From contig CALULI010000006.1 in assembly GCA_944321455.1 (NCBI GenBank), forward strand, positions 434,001 to 498,000: DNA of 64,000 bases, in the 5' to 3' direction. The DNA is from an uncultured Eggerthellaceae bacterium. Its GTDB lineage: Bacteria > Actinomycetota > Coriobacteriia > Coriobacteriales > Eggerthellaceae. The stretch's first letter is position 1, and the number at the start of each line of letters is the position of its first letter. The notes under the pieces were generated by a model. The model was not told where the DNA came from and did not search any database. It saw only the letters and a list, made by a program, of their open reading frames with translations. Position numbers and translations under genes: made by a program. Below, piece after piece: positions 32,196-39,886 of the stretch.

Positions 32196-33323
32196 CTATG
32201 ATTGGCTATTGGCGTCCATCACGCGACAGGATTGCTTACAATACTCTGCCTGACGGAAGCGTTTAGATGGGTCATACTCTTTATGGAATTTGAATACTCG
32301 TCCGCAACCCTTATACTTGCAACGATGCCAATCATGCTTAGAAGCACGTACGGCGTCAAAATTTTCTAGAACCGCTTCTAATAGTGATCCTTCGGTGATT
32401 GGTTCGAATTTACTATTTGTGAAATGATTAGCCCATGGGGCGTTTAGAGATAGGGGTATACCATCATTTTGCAAAGAAAGTGCGGTTTTCGCTTTACGGA
32501 TAAAAGCACTAAGGGCTGTGTATAGCTCATCAAACTGCATATTGAGATAGACCCGATGATGTTTAGCAAGAGATTCGTCGCTAAGCTCGCTGGATTGACT
32601 TTCGACAACTACCTCTGACGAAGTCATAGGGATATCATCGAAAACCATACTATAGAACATATCTTGGGTAAGATTTTGAGGAAGACTATGCTGAAGCGCT
32701 GGGGACCTGAACAGGTATTCAACCATTTCGTCGTCTTTAAGACCCGCTTCATATGCAGCTATTAATGATGTTGATGTTTGTAACTGACGAATTGTGTACG
32801 CTAACTCACTAATACTAACGATCGCCCCATATTTTGGATTCTTTCGAAAAGTGTCGTTTGCATAAATGGTGGGAGCAAAATAATAACTATTTGCTTTACC
32901 TGTCGAACGATAATCAGCTATAGATTTGTTTCCGCCAAGAGGGTTTTCGAAGTTTGCAATGTTCATATCTATGACGACCCGTGGATCGTCTTTGCCAGTA
33001 GCGTCTGGAATAAAATGAGCAAGGTCTTCTTCCCAAGTAGTCTCATTCTTTTTCTTGTCTCGAGAGCGGAGTGCCAGCACCTTAGATGGGTAAAGTGGAG
33101 AGAACATAAAGCCAAACTGTTCACTAAATGCCTTAATGCTGTATGAATTGCTGGTATCTACTTTTTGGAGCTCTTGATTGAAAAACTCCAACGAAATGGT
33201 GTTAATAGACCGATAGCCGGAGTCTGTGAGCTCGGCTAGTACGGGATACGTGTGGCCTGCGTCGGACATTGTAAGAAGTTCTAAATTGTTGGCGACAGAC
33301 CATGCGGCGTATTGGTTAATCAT
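32196..33323 (-). CDS. Accessory protein with C-terminal zinc-binding CGxV...C-x3-C module
   Basis: 375 aa, ATG 33323 with a GAGGA SD. Most of the protein is not recognised. The last 45 residues read CKYKGCGRVFKFHKEY...YCKQSCRV, a C-x4-C...C-x3-C zinc module related in pattern to CGNR-type zinc fingers. Likely cytoplasmic, as no signal or membrane span is seen. It lies between the integrase and the Xis-like gene on the minus strand, a common place for element regulators. Function unknown. Confidence 0.65.
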   Translation of the reverse strand: MINQYAAWSVANNLELLTMSDAGHTYPVLAELTDSGYRSINTISLEFFNQELQKVDTSNSYSIKAFSEQFGFMFSPLYPSKVLALRSRDKKKNETTWEEDLAHFIPDATGKDDPRVVIDMNIANFENPLGGNKSIADYRSTGKANSYYFAPTIYANDTFRKNPKYGAIVSISELAYTIRQLQTSTSLIAAYEAGLKDDEMVEYLFRSPALQHSLPQNLTQDMFYSMVFDDIPMTSSEVVVESQSSELSDESLAKHHRVYLNMQFDELYTALSAFIRKAKTALSLQNDGIPLSLNAPWANHFTNSKFEPITEGSLLEAVLENFDAVRASKHDWHRCKYKGCGRVFKFHKEYDPSKRFRQAEYCKQSCRVMDANSQS

Positions 33324-33429
33324 ATTAATATCCTCTAGTAATATAAATCCGTATTAAGCAAATACTGTTTAAAGCAATTATATCGTAAAAATATGAAATA
33401 TGAGTAAAGAACTTACGTCTTAAATAGAC

Positions 33430-33458
33430 TTGACAGTAAAAAGCTTGAATGATATTTT
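33430..33458 (+). promoter_or_regulatory. Promoter of the xis-replication operon
   Basis: TTGACA (33430-33435), 17-bp spacer, TATTTT (33453-33458). It faces right, towards the HTH gene at 33509, and diverges from the zinc-protein gene. Confidence 0.6.
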
Positions 33459-33508
33459 GCTCTTAGATTACTTTTTATCGATGCTTAAACGTAACCTAGG
33501 AGTAATTA

Positions 33509-33727
33509 ATGCATCCAATTAGTCGATATACCCCTTTTGAAAAGCTTCCTGACATTATGGTACCGAGTGAAGTCGCAGCGTATCTGGGTCTCGACGTAGA
33601 TACGGTACGTGACTATATTCGCCGCGGGCTTATTCGCGCATCTCGACAAGGTAAATACTATCGGGTCCGCAAGGAATGGGTGCTTGATTATTTGGAAGAC
33701 TCAACCGAGTTTGATTTGCAGCGCTAG
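33509..33727 (+). CDS. Small HTH protein, excisionase-like
   Basis: 72 aa. The MVPSEVAAYLGLDVDTVRDYIRRGLIRASRQGKYYRV stretch is a MerR/excisionase-type winged HTH (HTH_17) with a beta hairpin, as in small Xis proteins. SD AGGAG precedes ATG 33509. It is the first gene of the xis - rep - dnaC-like operon, so it may be a recombination directionality factor or a regulator of replication. Confidence 0.8.
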   Translation: MHPISRYTPFEKLPDIMVPSEVAAYLGLDVDTVRDYIRRGLIRASRQGKYYRVRKEWVLDYLEDSTEFDLQR

Positions 33728-33743
33728 GGGGATCTGATCAACC

Positions 33744-34280
33744 ATGAAATCAGCGACACTCTCAATCGCCAAGACTAAAATAGTTATTGATCCTGCAATT
33801 GCTCTAGCTTTGGGAATTACTGAAGCTATTATTCTTCAGCAATTGCATTTCTATTTAACGCTTGTGGCAAATAAAAAGAGCCATCAATTTGGTGGTAAAA
33901 CTTGGATTTGGAATACGTATAAAGAATGGCAAGACAGTTTACCTTTTTTTACGGAAAGAAAAATTAGTGATACGTTCCGTAGGCTTGAAAATAGCGGAAT
34001 CGTTATTTCCTGTAGAAAAGGGTATAACCCAACCAAGTATTACTCCCTCAACTATAAGGTCCTTGTTGAAGCAATAAGGAACAGCGAAAAAGCAATCCAA
34101 TATTTGGAGGCAGCTGGGTGCAGTATTAGTGACCAGTTGTCTTCATTCTTTGATGTATCTGAGCACGAAAAAACAACTAGCACATCCGATAATTGCACGG
34201 AGGATCATTCAAAAACAGAAGTTGCATTTCAGAGACAAGAATCACAGATAATCACTGAATTTCCCGAGGGAGTGATTTGA
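33744..34280 (+). CDS. Winged-helix replication-initiation-like protein
   Basis: 178 aa. The N-terminal half ALALGITEAIILQQLHFYL and TWIWNTYKEWQDSLPFFTERKISDTFRRLE resembles replication proteins of phages and elements with a winged-helix origin-binding domain. The acidic tail is poorly conserved. The next gene, directly abutting (TGA then ATG), is a DnaC-like loader, which supports a replication-initiator role. The name Rep is not assigned because the match is by pattern only. Confidence 0.7.
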   Translation: MKSATLSIAKTKIVIDPAIALALGITEAIILQQLHFYLTLVANKKSHQFGGKTWIWNTYKEWQDSLPFFTERKISDTFRRLENSGIVISCRKGYNPTKYYSLNYKVLVEAIRNSEKAIQYLEAAGCSISDQLSSFFDVSEHEKTTSTSDNCTEDHSKTEVAFQRQESQIITEFPEGVI

Positions 34281-35096
34281 ATGTTTGGATCTAAGGATGT
34301 ATCTCTGAGTGGAAAGGCTGCACACTTCTGTATCAAATGTGGTAAAGCAAGTCATATTTTTAGGGTTGTTGAAACTCCTTCAGGTCCAGTAGCTTTTCCC
34401 TGCTATGTTGGTTGTGAGTGTGATCGGCAATATGAACGGCGGCAACATGCCATGAATGTTCGCGTTATGTTGGATAGAGCGTTCAAGTTGTCATCTATGC
34501 CAGCTAATATCGGCGAATACGTGTTTGATGAAAAAGAAGCCCCGCTGGATAAAATTAAAAATTTTGTCAAGGGGTACTGTGTGAATTTTGCTAGCAATAT
34601 TAATGACGGAATTGGGTTTATTATAGGTGGCGACACTAGCATAGGTAAAACGCATGCTTTGTATTGTCTTGTTAATCAAGCATCAAAAAACGGATATCAA
34701 CCGTTGTACTTTACGCACACTGAGATGCTTGAAAGCTATCAGGCGACGTTTGATAGGTCCAACGCAGATTCGCCTCAGGCAATAGATAGAATCATACGAA
34801 CAGCTCAATTAGTTATCCTTGATGAGCTAGGTATGTTTAATCCGAGCGAGTGGGATTTGAGGAAGACATTTGAGGTGGTAAATGATCTTTACAGGCGTCA
34901 AGTACCTATCATTGCTGCGACTAATTTGACAAAAATCGAACTCGCTTATTTTTTTCGAGAAGCGGCTTCGAAGATAGATCGGGTTACACCACGCTTGCTT
35001 GAACGCTCGCCTTATTTTTGGTGCGAAAAGGAAAAGGACTATCGAATCGAAAAAGCACAGAAGATTATTCAACAGATTGTAGTAAAACATAAGTAG
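34281..35096 (+). CDS. DnaC-like helicase-loader ATPase
   Basis: 271 aa. An N-terminal zinc motif (CIKCGKASHIF...CYVGCECDRQY) precedes an AAA+ domain with Walker A GGDTSIGKTHAL and Walker B LVILDELGMF, then IIAATNL and RLLERSPYFW. IstB/DnaC relatives load the replicative helicase. ATG 34281 begins right after the previous stop, so the pair is translationally coupled. With the winged-helix gene it would give the excised element autonomous replication. Confidence 0.85.
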   Translation: MFGSKDVSLSGKAAHFCIKCGKASHIFRVVETPSGPVAFPCYVGCECDRQYERRQHAMNVRVMLDRAFKLSSMPANIGEYVFDEKEAPLDKIKNFVKGYCVNFASNINDGIGFIIGGDTSIGKTHALYCLVNQASKNGYQPLYFTHTEMLESYQATFDRSNADSPQAIDRIIRTAQLVILDELGMFNPSEWDLRKTFEVVNDLYRRQVPIIAATNLTKIELAYFFREAASKIDRVTPRLLERSPYFWCEKEKDYRIEKAQKIIQQIVVKHK

Positions 35097-35118
35097 ATAC
35101 TAAAGGTTCGTTGGGCAT

Positions 35119-35368
35119 AAATGCTGTTGGCATAGACGATGAGGCTGTAAAGTTTTGCGACTCGCGCCAGTGATAACGGTCTCCCGGAGGAGGGCCCCGC
35201 ACGGCGCTCTCTCGAGGTCGCAGCGGCCGAGTGGCGGGTCGGCCATGAGAAGGACGTCCCGCCAGACGTGCAGGTCTGCTTCGACAGCATCGCCCCGCCC
35301 TATGATTTTGTCCGGCACAAGAGCCTTCGTAAGGCTCCATACCAACGTTCTGGGGCTGTCTGACGCCT
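35119..35368 (+). pseudogene. High-GC remnant of a YraN-like gene
   Basis: Reading pieces in different frames gives GIDDEAVKF, then TRASDNGLPEEGP, RRSLEVAAAEWRVGHEKDV and PPDVQVCFDSIAPP, then AFVRLHTNVLG. These match, in order, the intact protein at 37,970-38,329 (GFPKDNLQRNTLE, LPADIRVRFDSIA, AFLRFHINVLG). At least two frameshifts and a missing start make it non-functional. The patch is about two-thirds GC, far above its AT-rich surroundings, as if a copy came from a high-GC Coriobacterium. Confidence 0.7.
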
Positions 35369-35427
35369 CCTTGCCAGCAGCCCTTCAGTGTAGCAAAGGC
35401 AGAGCAGTCTTCCGGCGGCTCTACTGC

Positions 35428-36438
35428 TTATTTTGTAGCTCCACAGCCAGAGCATTTATAACCTGTTACAACAGTTTCAGTCCATGCGTCCTTTACAAGT
35501 ACCTGCTCGTCATAAGCAGCTTCAACGACAATTGTCTTAACACTTGTCGTATGCTTGTTGCTAACAACATGATCTCTTCCTGGATTTTGAAGGCCACATT
35601 CACACATCACCACTTCTTCTGTTACTGCATCATGGTGAACGGTCTTATATTCAGCCGGATGATTTACTGTTTTTGTTTGCTCAACCCAAGAGTGAGTATG
35701 AGAAGACCCGCTGTTACCACCTGAGTTACCACTATTTCCACTGTTTCCACTATTGCCAGAATTGCCGCTATTGTTTCCGCTACTGGAAGAGTTACCGCCA
35801 GAAGGCTTGGACTGAGCAGTGGACTGACCTTGGCTAATAGAGCCGCCCTGAGCGTTAGATGCCTGAGAACGGGTGTTATTGGTAGCATTAGTTACTTTAT
35901 TGGTATCTGCCCCAACAGCTGTCGCGGCTGCAGTTGCAGCTGCGATATCAGCTTCGGTTACCTCGGAAGCGTCCTTTTTGGTAAGTTCAAACTTCACGAT
36001 CTGTCCGTTTTCGCCGTCGTACTCAACTACCTGGGGATCGGGTACGTTAAAGATAGTTCCATCTTCAAGAACGGGAGATCCCACGATAGAGAGGGTGTAA
36101 GTGCCGGCATCTACGATGTCCTCAAGTTTGGTATCTTCACCGGCATTAAGAGAAATCTCATTGATGGGAGTAGGCGCTTCAACATTCTCATCAGTTGAAA
36201 GAAGAGTGTCTTTTACATCCCCTTCGTAGATGGCAAGAGCGATAGGCGTAGAAGTCTCAGCATTCCAACCTTCGCAGGCAACGTTAACGGAAATGCCGAT
36301 TTGATCTGTTTTCTCTACGTGAGTTGTGTTTTCTTGTAAGGTCCAGAATATATATGCTCCAATGGCGATTATGAGCACAATCAGAATGCTCAAAGCGATA
36401 ATAATCTTCTTTTTATTCTGTGTGAAAAAGTTTTCCAT
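35428..36438 (-). CDS. Membrane-anchored extracytoplasmic protein with Asn-Gly-Ser linker and Cys-rich end
   Basis: 336 aa. One N-terminal membrane span (about 12-33) anchors an extracytoplasmic beta-rich domain (about 45-160). A low-complexity Ser/Gly/Asn linker with five GNS triplets follows, then a C-terminal module with HTHSWVEQTKTV and the cysteines in VMCECGLQNPG and YKCSGCGATK, which could bind zinc. The linker is encoded by 9-bp tandem repeats (about 35,725-35,775), so its length may vary by slippage. No family is recognised. It lies divergent to an XRE regulator. Confidence 0.7.
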   Translation of the reverse strand: MENFFTQNKKKIIIALSILIVLIIAIGAYIFWTLQENTTHVEKTDQIGISVNVACEGWNAETSTPIALAIYEGDVKDTLLSTDENVEAPTPINEISLNAGEDTKLEDIVDAGTYTLSIVGSPVLEDGTIFNVPDPQVVEYDGENGQIVKFELTKKDASEVTEADIAAATAAATAVGADTNKVTNATNNTRSQASNAQGGSISQGQSTAQSKPSGGNSSSSGNNSGNSGNSGNSGNSGNSGGNSGSSHTHSWVEQTKTVNHPAEYKTVHHDAVTEEVVMCECGLQNPGRDHVVSNKHTTSVKTIVVEAAYDEQVLVKDAWTETVVTGYKCSGCGATK

Positions 36439-36533
36439 TGGATGCTCGCTTTCTTTTTCACTCGATCTTTTAGTGATTAAATTGCCTGGTCAAATTTATA
36501 GAATACTAGGTGTTCTTCTGGGCTGCAAGAAAA

Positions 36534-36568
36534 TTGTTGTATATAGTCCGTTGTTACAAATACAACAA
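36534..36568. promoter_or_regulatory. Perfect inverted repeat before the XRE gene, candidate operator
   Basis: TTGTTGTAT (36534-36542) and ATACAACAA (36560-36568), 9 bp each with 17 bp between, just upstream of the XRE start at 36586. Autoregulation by the XRE protein is the likely use. Confidence 0.6.
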
Positions 36569-36585
36569 TAGCCGATTTTTTAGCC

Positions 36586-36804
36586 ATGGAAAATAGGCTA
36601 CAAATACAGTTTGGACTTCGCTGCAAAGATCTCAGATTGAAAGCAGGCTATAGTCAAGAACGGTTTGCGAATCTAATTAACATGGATCGTTCCTACTATG
36701 CATCCATTGAAGTTGGTCGTCGAAATGTAACCCTCTCAAGCATGAAGAAAATTGCTGAAGGACTAGGAATTGAGTTATCTGAACTATTGGAAAATGTGGG
36801 CTAG
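36586..36804 (+). CDS. XRE-family transcriptional regulator
   Basis: 72 aa; almost entirely a helix-turn-helix domain: GLRCKDLRLKAGYSQERFANL, DRSYYASIEVGRRNVT and LSSMKKIAEGLGIELSELL. Small Cro-like regulators of this size control element genes. It is divergent from the membrane-anchored protein gene, with a perfect inverted repeat between them. Confidence 0.92.
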   Translation: MENRLQIQFGLRCKDLRLKAGYSQERFANLINMDRSYYASIEVGRRNVTLSSMKKIAEGLGIELSELLENVG

Positions 36805-36828
36805 AAATAAGAGCCTATGAGTTCTTTC

Positions 36829-37122
36829 TCATGCTTCTGGGTCCCACTCTAAATTCGGTGGCCACTGCCCAGTGTTTTCACGACTTTTGTTAGGTACCTC
36901 AATAAACCATCCGTTTTGGTCTTTATAGAGGTGCCTTTTTTCTCGTCCAAATGCGACATAGTAGTCTTGAGCATATTCGCCTATATGCTCAGTGGGTTTC
37001 ATGCGTCTATTCTCAATTAGGATCATATTAAAGATACGTCCATCATCCCAAATAAGGCTAACCGGGATAACTTGCCCATCGGGTTCACAAAGAGACATTA
37101 CGGCGACTCGCTTTTCTCCCAA
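36829..37122 (-). CDS. Small protein of the type found with SOS polymerase genes (WDDGR...WFIEV)
   Basis: 97 aa, TTG 37122 with a GGCGGA SD. Recognisable pattern: a PVSLIWDDGRIF strand pair, then YVAFGREKRHLYKDQNGWFIEV. Small proteins with this layout are often encoded beside umuC-like DNA polymerase genes in anaerobes, from memory and not searched here. A perfect LexA-type box (GAAC-ATAT-GTTC, 37172-37183) lies 50 bp upstream, which fits SOS control. No polymerase gene is present in the window, so it is an orphan here. Confidence 0.6.
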   Translation of the reverse strand: MGEKRVAVMSLCEPDGQVIPVSLIWDDGRIFNMILIENRRMKPTEHIGEYAQDYYVAFGREKRHLYKDQNGWFIEVPNKSRENTGQWPPNLEWDPEA

Positions 37123-37171
37123 CGTTTTCCGCCGTAAACCATTACGCTACCCATTTCTTAATAAAAACATA

Positions 37172-37183
37172 GAACATATGTTC
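37172..37183. promoter_or_regulatory. LexA (SOS) box
   Basis: GAACATATGTTC is a perfect 12-bp palindrome and matches the Gram-positive LexA consensus GAAC-N4-GTTC. It lies upstream of the minus-strand 97-aa gene. Confidence 0.6.
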
Positions 37184-37377
37184 GATTCTAAAGAGTAAAG
37201 CTTCCTAATTCAAGACACGTACTAAGCAAATCCAGATTATGCAGTATGTAAATCAGGGCAAATTAAATCTAATTCACGGTCTGATCTGCGTCTTTTGGTC
37301 TATAAAAGGAAGCTTATTCTATTCGTAGCAGGTAATGTATTGTTTATCCCGTAGTGTTTTCGCTAGGTGATATTAGG

Positions 37378-37474
37378 GAAGCATGGCATACTACAGAGCT
37401 GCCAGATTTGGCTTAAGTTTCTGCCAGTACAAAAGCGCTTTGTATGGGGAGTATTACAAAGCGCACCATGCTTC
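37378..37474. ncRNA. Candidate structured RNA or replication origin, three nested/tandem stems
   Basis: An outer stem GAAGCATGG (37378-37386) / CCATGCTTC (37466-37474), perfect over 9 bp, encloses a small hairpin GCCA-GATT-TGGC (about 37401-37412) and a perfect 10-bp stem GCGCTTTGTA (37435-37444) / TACAAAGCGC (37455-37464). It sits in an 847-bp gene-free stretch of the element. A non-coding RNA, an origin of replication or a transfer site are all possible; the strand is unknown. Confidence 0.5.
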
Positions 37475-37842
37475 TCTGACCTTTTGCGATTAACTTCATT
37501 ACTTGTATCAATTGTCTTTTAAACAGCCTTAGAGCAACTTCTTGTTGTGACTATGAGTTGAAAAGATTCTTAATCATCAATCTCTGCTTTTAAGATCAAA
37601 AGTATCGAGATATTCCATTCTTATCGCTATTGGTAGACGAATTAAAACTAGCTGCTTTGTATCCGCGTGCTAGGAAAGGTGAGGGTTTGTTTTTTGTTGC
37701 AGCTCCTTGGCGATTAGTGAGAGAAGTTGTCTTTTTGTCTGCTATGCCTCTGATGTCTCACATCCTTGCATAAATCTAGGTATTAGCAAGGCAAGAAAAA
37801 ACTTATAAAACTTTAGGCAAGCAAAACTTTCATAACTTCGAG
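37475..37842. other. Gene-free stretch
   Basis: No open frame with a start and SD is found on either strand. The DNA is AT-rich with stop codons in all frames. Together with the segment 37,184-37,377 it flanks the structured element at 37,378-37,474, so it may belong to a replication or regulatory region. Confidence 0.4.
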
Positions 37843-37880
37843 CGCCAGTCACAAATTATGTGTCTGGCGTTTTCTTTTTA
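37843..37880 (+). terminator. Hairpin before the YraN-like gene
   Basis: CGCCAG-t-CACA (37843-37853) pairs with TGTG-t-CTGGCG (37859-37869), then TTTTCTTTTT. This would end a plus-strand transcript crossing the gene-free stretch. Confidence 0.75.
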
Positions 37881-37969
37881 TCCTTGCCCATACCTATCTC
37901 TATGCAGCCTCTGAGCCACAGGGCAGCAAACAAAAGAACAGCTGCTCAAACAGATCTAAGGAGGCAAAA

Positions 37970-38329
37970 ATGAAAACCTACACTAATCTTCAAGCACGCG
38001 GAATCGAAGCAGCAAAGAAATTCCTTGATCGTAGAGGCTATGAGATCCTCGATGAAAATCCTCGATACGAAGCAATTGATCTAGTAGCGCGTTTTGATGA
38101 CACGATCAGTATCGTCTCGGTAGCTACAAGAAGCGGCGAAGAAACTGGCTTTCCAAAAGACAATCTCCAGCGCAATACGCTAGAAAATTCAACCGCTTTG
38201 TGGCTGAAGGATCATGGCTCTAAACTTCCTGCCGATATTCGCGTTCGATTCGATAGCATAGCCATTTTGCTCTTGTCTGACTCGAAAGCATTCCTACGAT
38301 TTCACATTAACGTCCTAGGGGCTGAATGA
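37970..38329 (+). CDS. Divergent YraN-like (UPF0102) protein without the E-x-K motif
   Basis: 119 aa, ATG 37970 with SD AAGGAGG (37959-37965). The order of motifs follows YraN: GIEAAKKFLDRRGYEIL at the N-terminus, then EAIDLVARFDD, TRSGEETGFPKDN and IRVRFDSIAILLL with HINVLG at the end. YraN members normally have a restriction-like FVEVKTR; here it is SIVSVATR, so the E and K of the E-x-K motif are both gone and catalysis is unlikely. Its pseudogene cousin lies at 35,119-35,368. Role unknown. Confidence 0.7.
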   Translation: MKTYTNLQARGIEAAKKFLDRRGYEILDENPRYEAIDLVARFDDTISIVSVATRSGEETGFPKDNLQRNTLENSTALWLKDHGSKLPADIRVRFDSIAILLLSDSKAFLRFHINVLGAE

Positions 38330-38386
38330 GCCTCCTTTATAGCTCCTAAGGGCTTATCAGGGCTCGCAAGTAATGCGGGCCCTGAA

Positions 38387-39352
38387 TTATTTCAGGTTGA
38401 TATACCCTTTAGAATCGGCTGGCTTTAATCCAATCATTACTGCTTGGCAGATTGCTACGATCCAAGGAATGCCCGTCCAGCAGAATAGAACGCTCAAAAT
38501 ACCCAAAGTGTGCGTAGAAGTCATGTGCTCCAATCCAACCTAAGAAAACAGCTAAAAGTACGTAAGCACGTTTTTTGACGATCGGTGTATTTGCATTTCC
38601 AGATTCTAAGTCAGAGTTTTTTGTATTTTCGAGGTGAGACGTGGTTCCCGGTTTTGATGCATTGATGCTTTGTTTTTGAATGTTGCTAGAGTTCGAATTA
38701 CGCGACTTTGGCAGAAACTTAGCGTGCGCGTTGACCAGCGCAAGGTACCCTTTAGGAGGGTCGTCACTGATCATGCGGTTAAAGCAATATAAGGTCGCGC
38801 GGGTATCTTCTAGTGCATCGTGGGCTTTAAATTGATATCCATAATGCTCTGCACATTCGCTTAACTTTACCCATGTATAGTCTTGATGTCGGTTATTCCA
38901 TTTTCCGCCAAGAGGGGCGAATTCTTTCATTACATCGAAATGGGGGCATATAGGAATAGTGATTCCAGCTTTGGCCAGGAATTTAGTATCAAAATCGATA
39001 TTGTAAGCAACTAGTACCTGGGCGTTATCAAAAAATGAATTGATGACAGGTTTCAGTTCTTCCAGGGTTTGTTTATCTTTGACCATTTTGGCGTAATTCC
39101 GTGAACTTCTTGAGATTTTGCCCACGTTTTTCTAAAAGCTGGCTTCACATAGTCAGAAAAAAGTACATCTCCATTCCCATTCAAAAGACTAATTTGAAGG
39201 ATTTCATCTCGCTCTGTTGAGAATCCAGTTGTTTCGATATCGAAACACAAAATTCGTTCTTTGGGAGTAGAGGTGATTTTGGAGATATCTCCGTTTTCAT
39301 ACCAAGGCATAAGCAGTCCTTCTATTTGGGAGTTTTCCATGATAGCAGTCAA
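38387..39352 (-). pseudogene. Broken DEDDh exonuclease - TM2 fusion gene
   Basis: Three frames are needed. Frame 1 (39352 to about 39085) encodes ILCFDIETTGFSTERDEILQ, the DExE entry of an epsilon-type exonuclease. Frame 2 (to about 38500) continues with QVLVAYNIDFDTKF and KAHDALEDTRAT, the exonuclease His/Asp box, then a linker and the start of a TM2 domain (LLAVFLGWIGAHDFYA). Frame 3 ends the TM2 domain with GILSVLFCWTGIPWIV and stops at 38387. The first break lies in the run CCAAAATGG and looks like one missing A. The second lies near the DFYAH codons. Sequencing error is possible but would have to hit twice. Confidence 0.7.
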
Positions 39353-39437
39353 GAAAGAATATCTCCTTAGCTATCAGCTAAGTTTTTCTGTATGCCCGAT
39401 TGCTATGATGGAATTACTCTAGAAGGGAGTGTGAGTA

Positions 39438-39815
39438 ATGGGCAATTTGGGCGGGTACGAAACTGTTACCAAATTTATAAAGAAAATCGGTGGTCCGAAA
39501 GTGTTTGTTGGTTTATTAGCGACAGGAGCAGCTGTATCCTTCGGTTTTGGGGCTGCCTTACGGCCAAAGATTGAAAAAGTTAAAGGGAAGATTCTAAAGA
39601 AAAAGGCCTCCGAGAAGGGCTTTAATAAAGAGGAGCCTTATAGATTTACTTGTGATTATGAGTTATTAAAAGGTCCAAACGTTAGCGAGGGCGACGGTTT
39701 TGTTGTTTTGGAAGTCCTAGATGATGTAGCTATTATTGCTTGCGAGAATGATTTAGATACTCCGTTTGTAATAGGGATAGATGAATTAAAGTCTATTTCG
39801 AATTTTGGCAAATAG
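39438..39815 (+). CDS. Small membrane-associated protein upstream of the zinc-ribbon nuclease
   Basis: 125 aa, ATG 39438. One hydrophobic stretch (about 21-41: VFVGLLATGAAVSFGFGAAL) is followed by a very basic segment (KVKGKILKKKASEK) and a small beta-rich C-terminal domain (about 62-125). It could be a single-pass protein with a cytoplasmic domain, or a soluble protein with a membrane-binding helix. It lies 71 bp before the large zinc-ribbon protein and probably shares its transcript. No family is recognised. Confidence 0.6.
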   Translation: MGNLGGYETVTKFIKKIGGPKVFVGLLATGAAVSFGFGAALRPKIEKVKGKILKKKASEKGFNKEEPYRFTCDYELLKGPNVSEGDGFVVLEVLDDVAIIACENDLDTPFVIGIDELKSISNFGK

Positions 39816-39886
39816 ATTAGAAGGCAATATTGGATAAAGGAGAATTTTGCCTTACTAGAGAATCGAGATGCTAGGGATGATTGACA

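Noticed and set aside
35155-35724. 189-aa plus-strand ORF
   Set aside because: Crosses the GC-rich YraN-like remnant and the 3' end of the convergent membrane-anchored gene; composition differs along its length.
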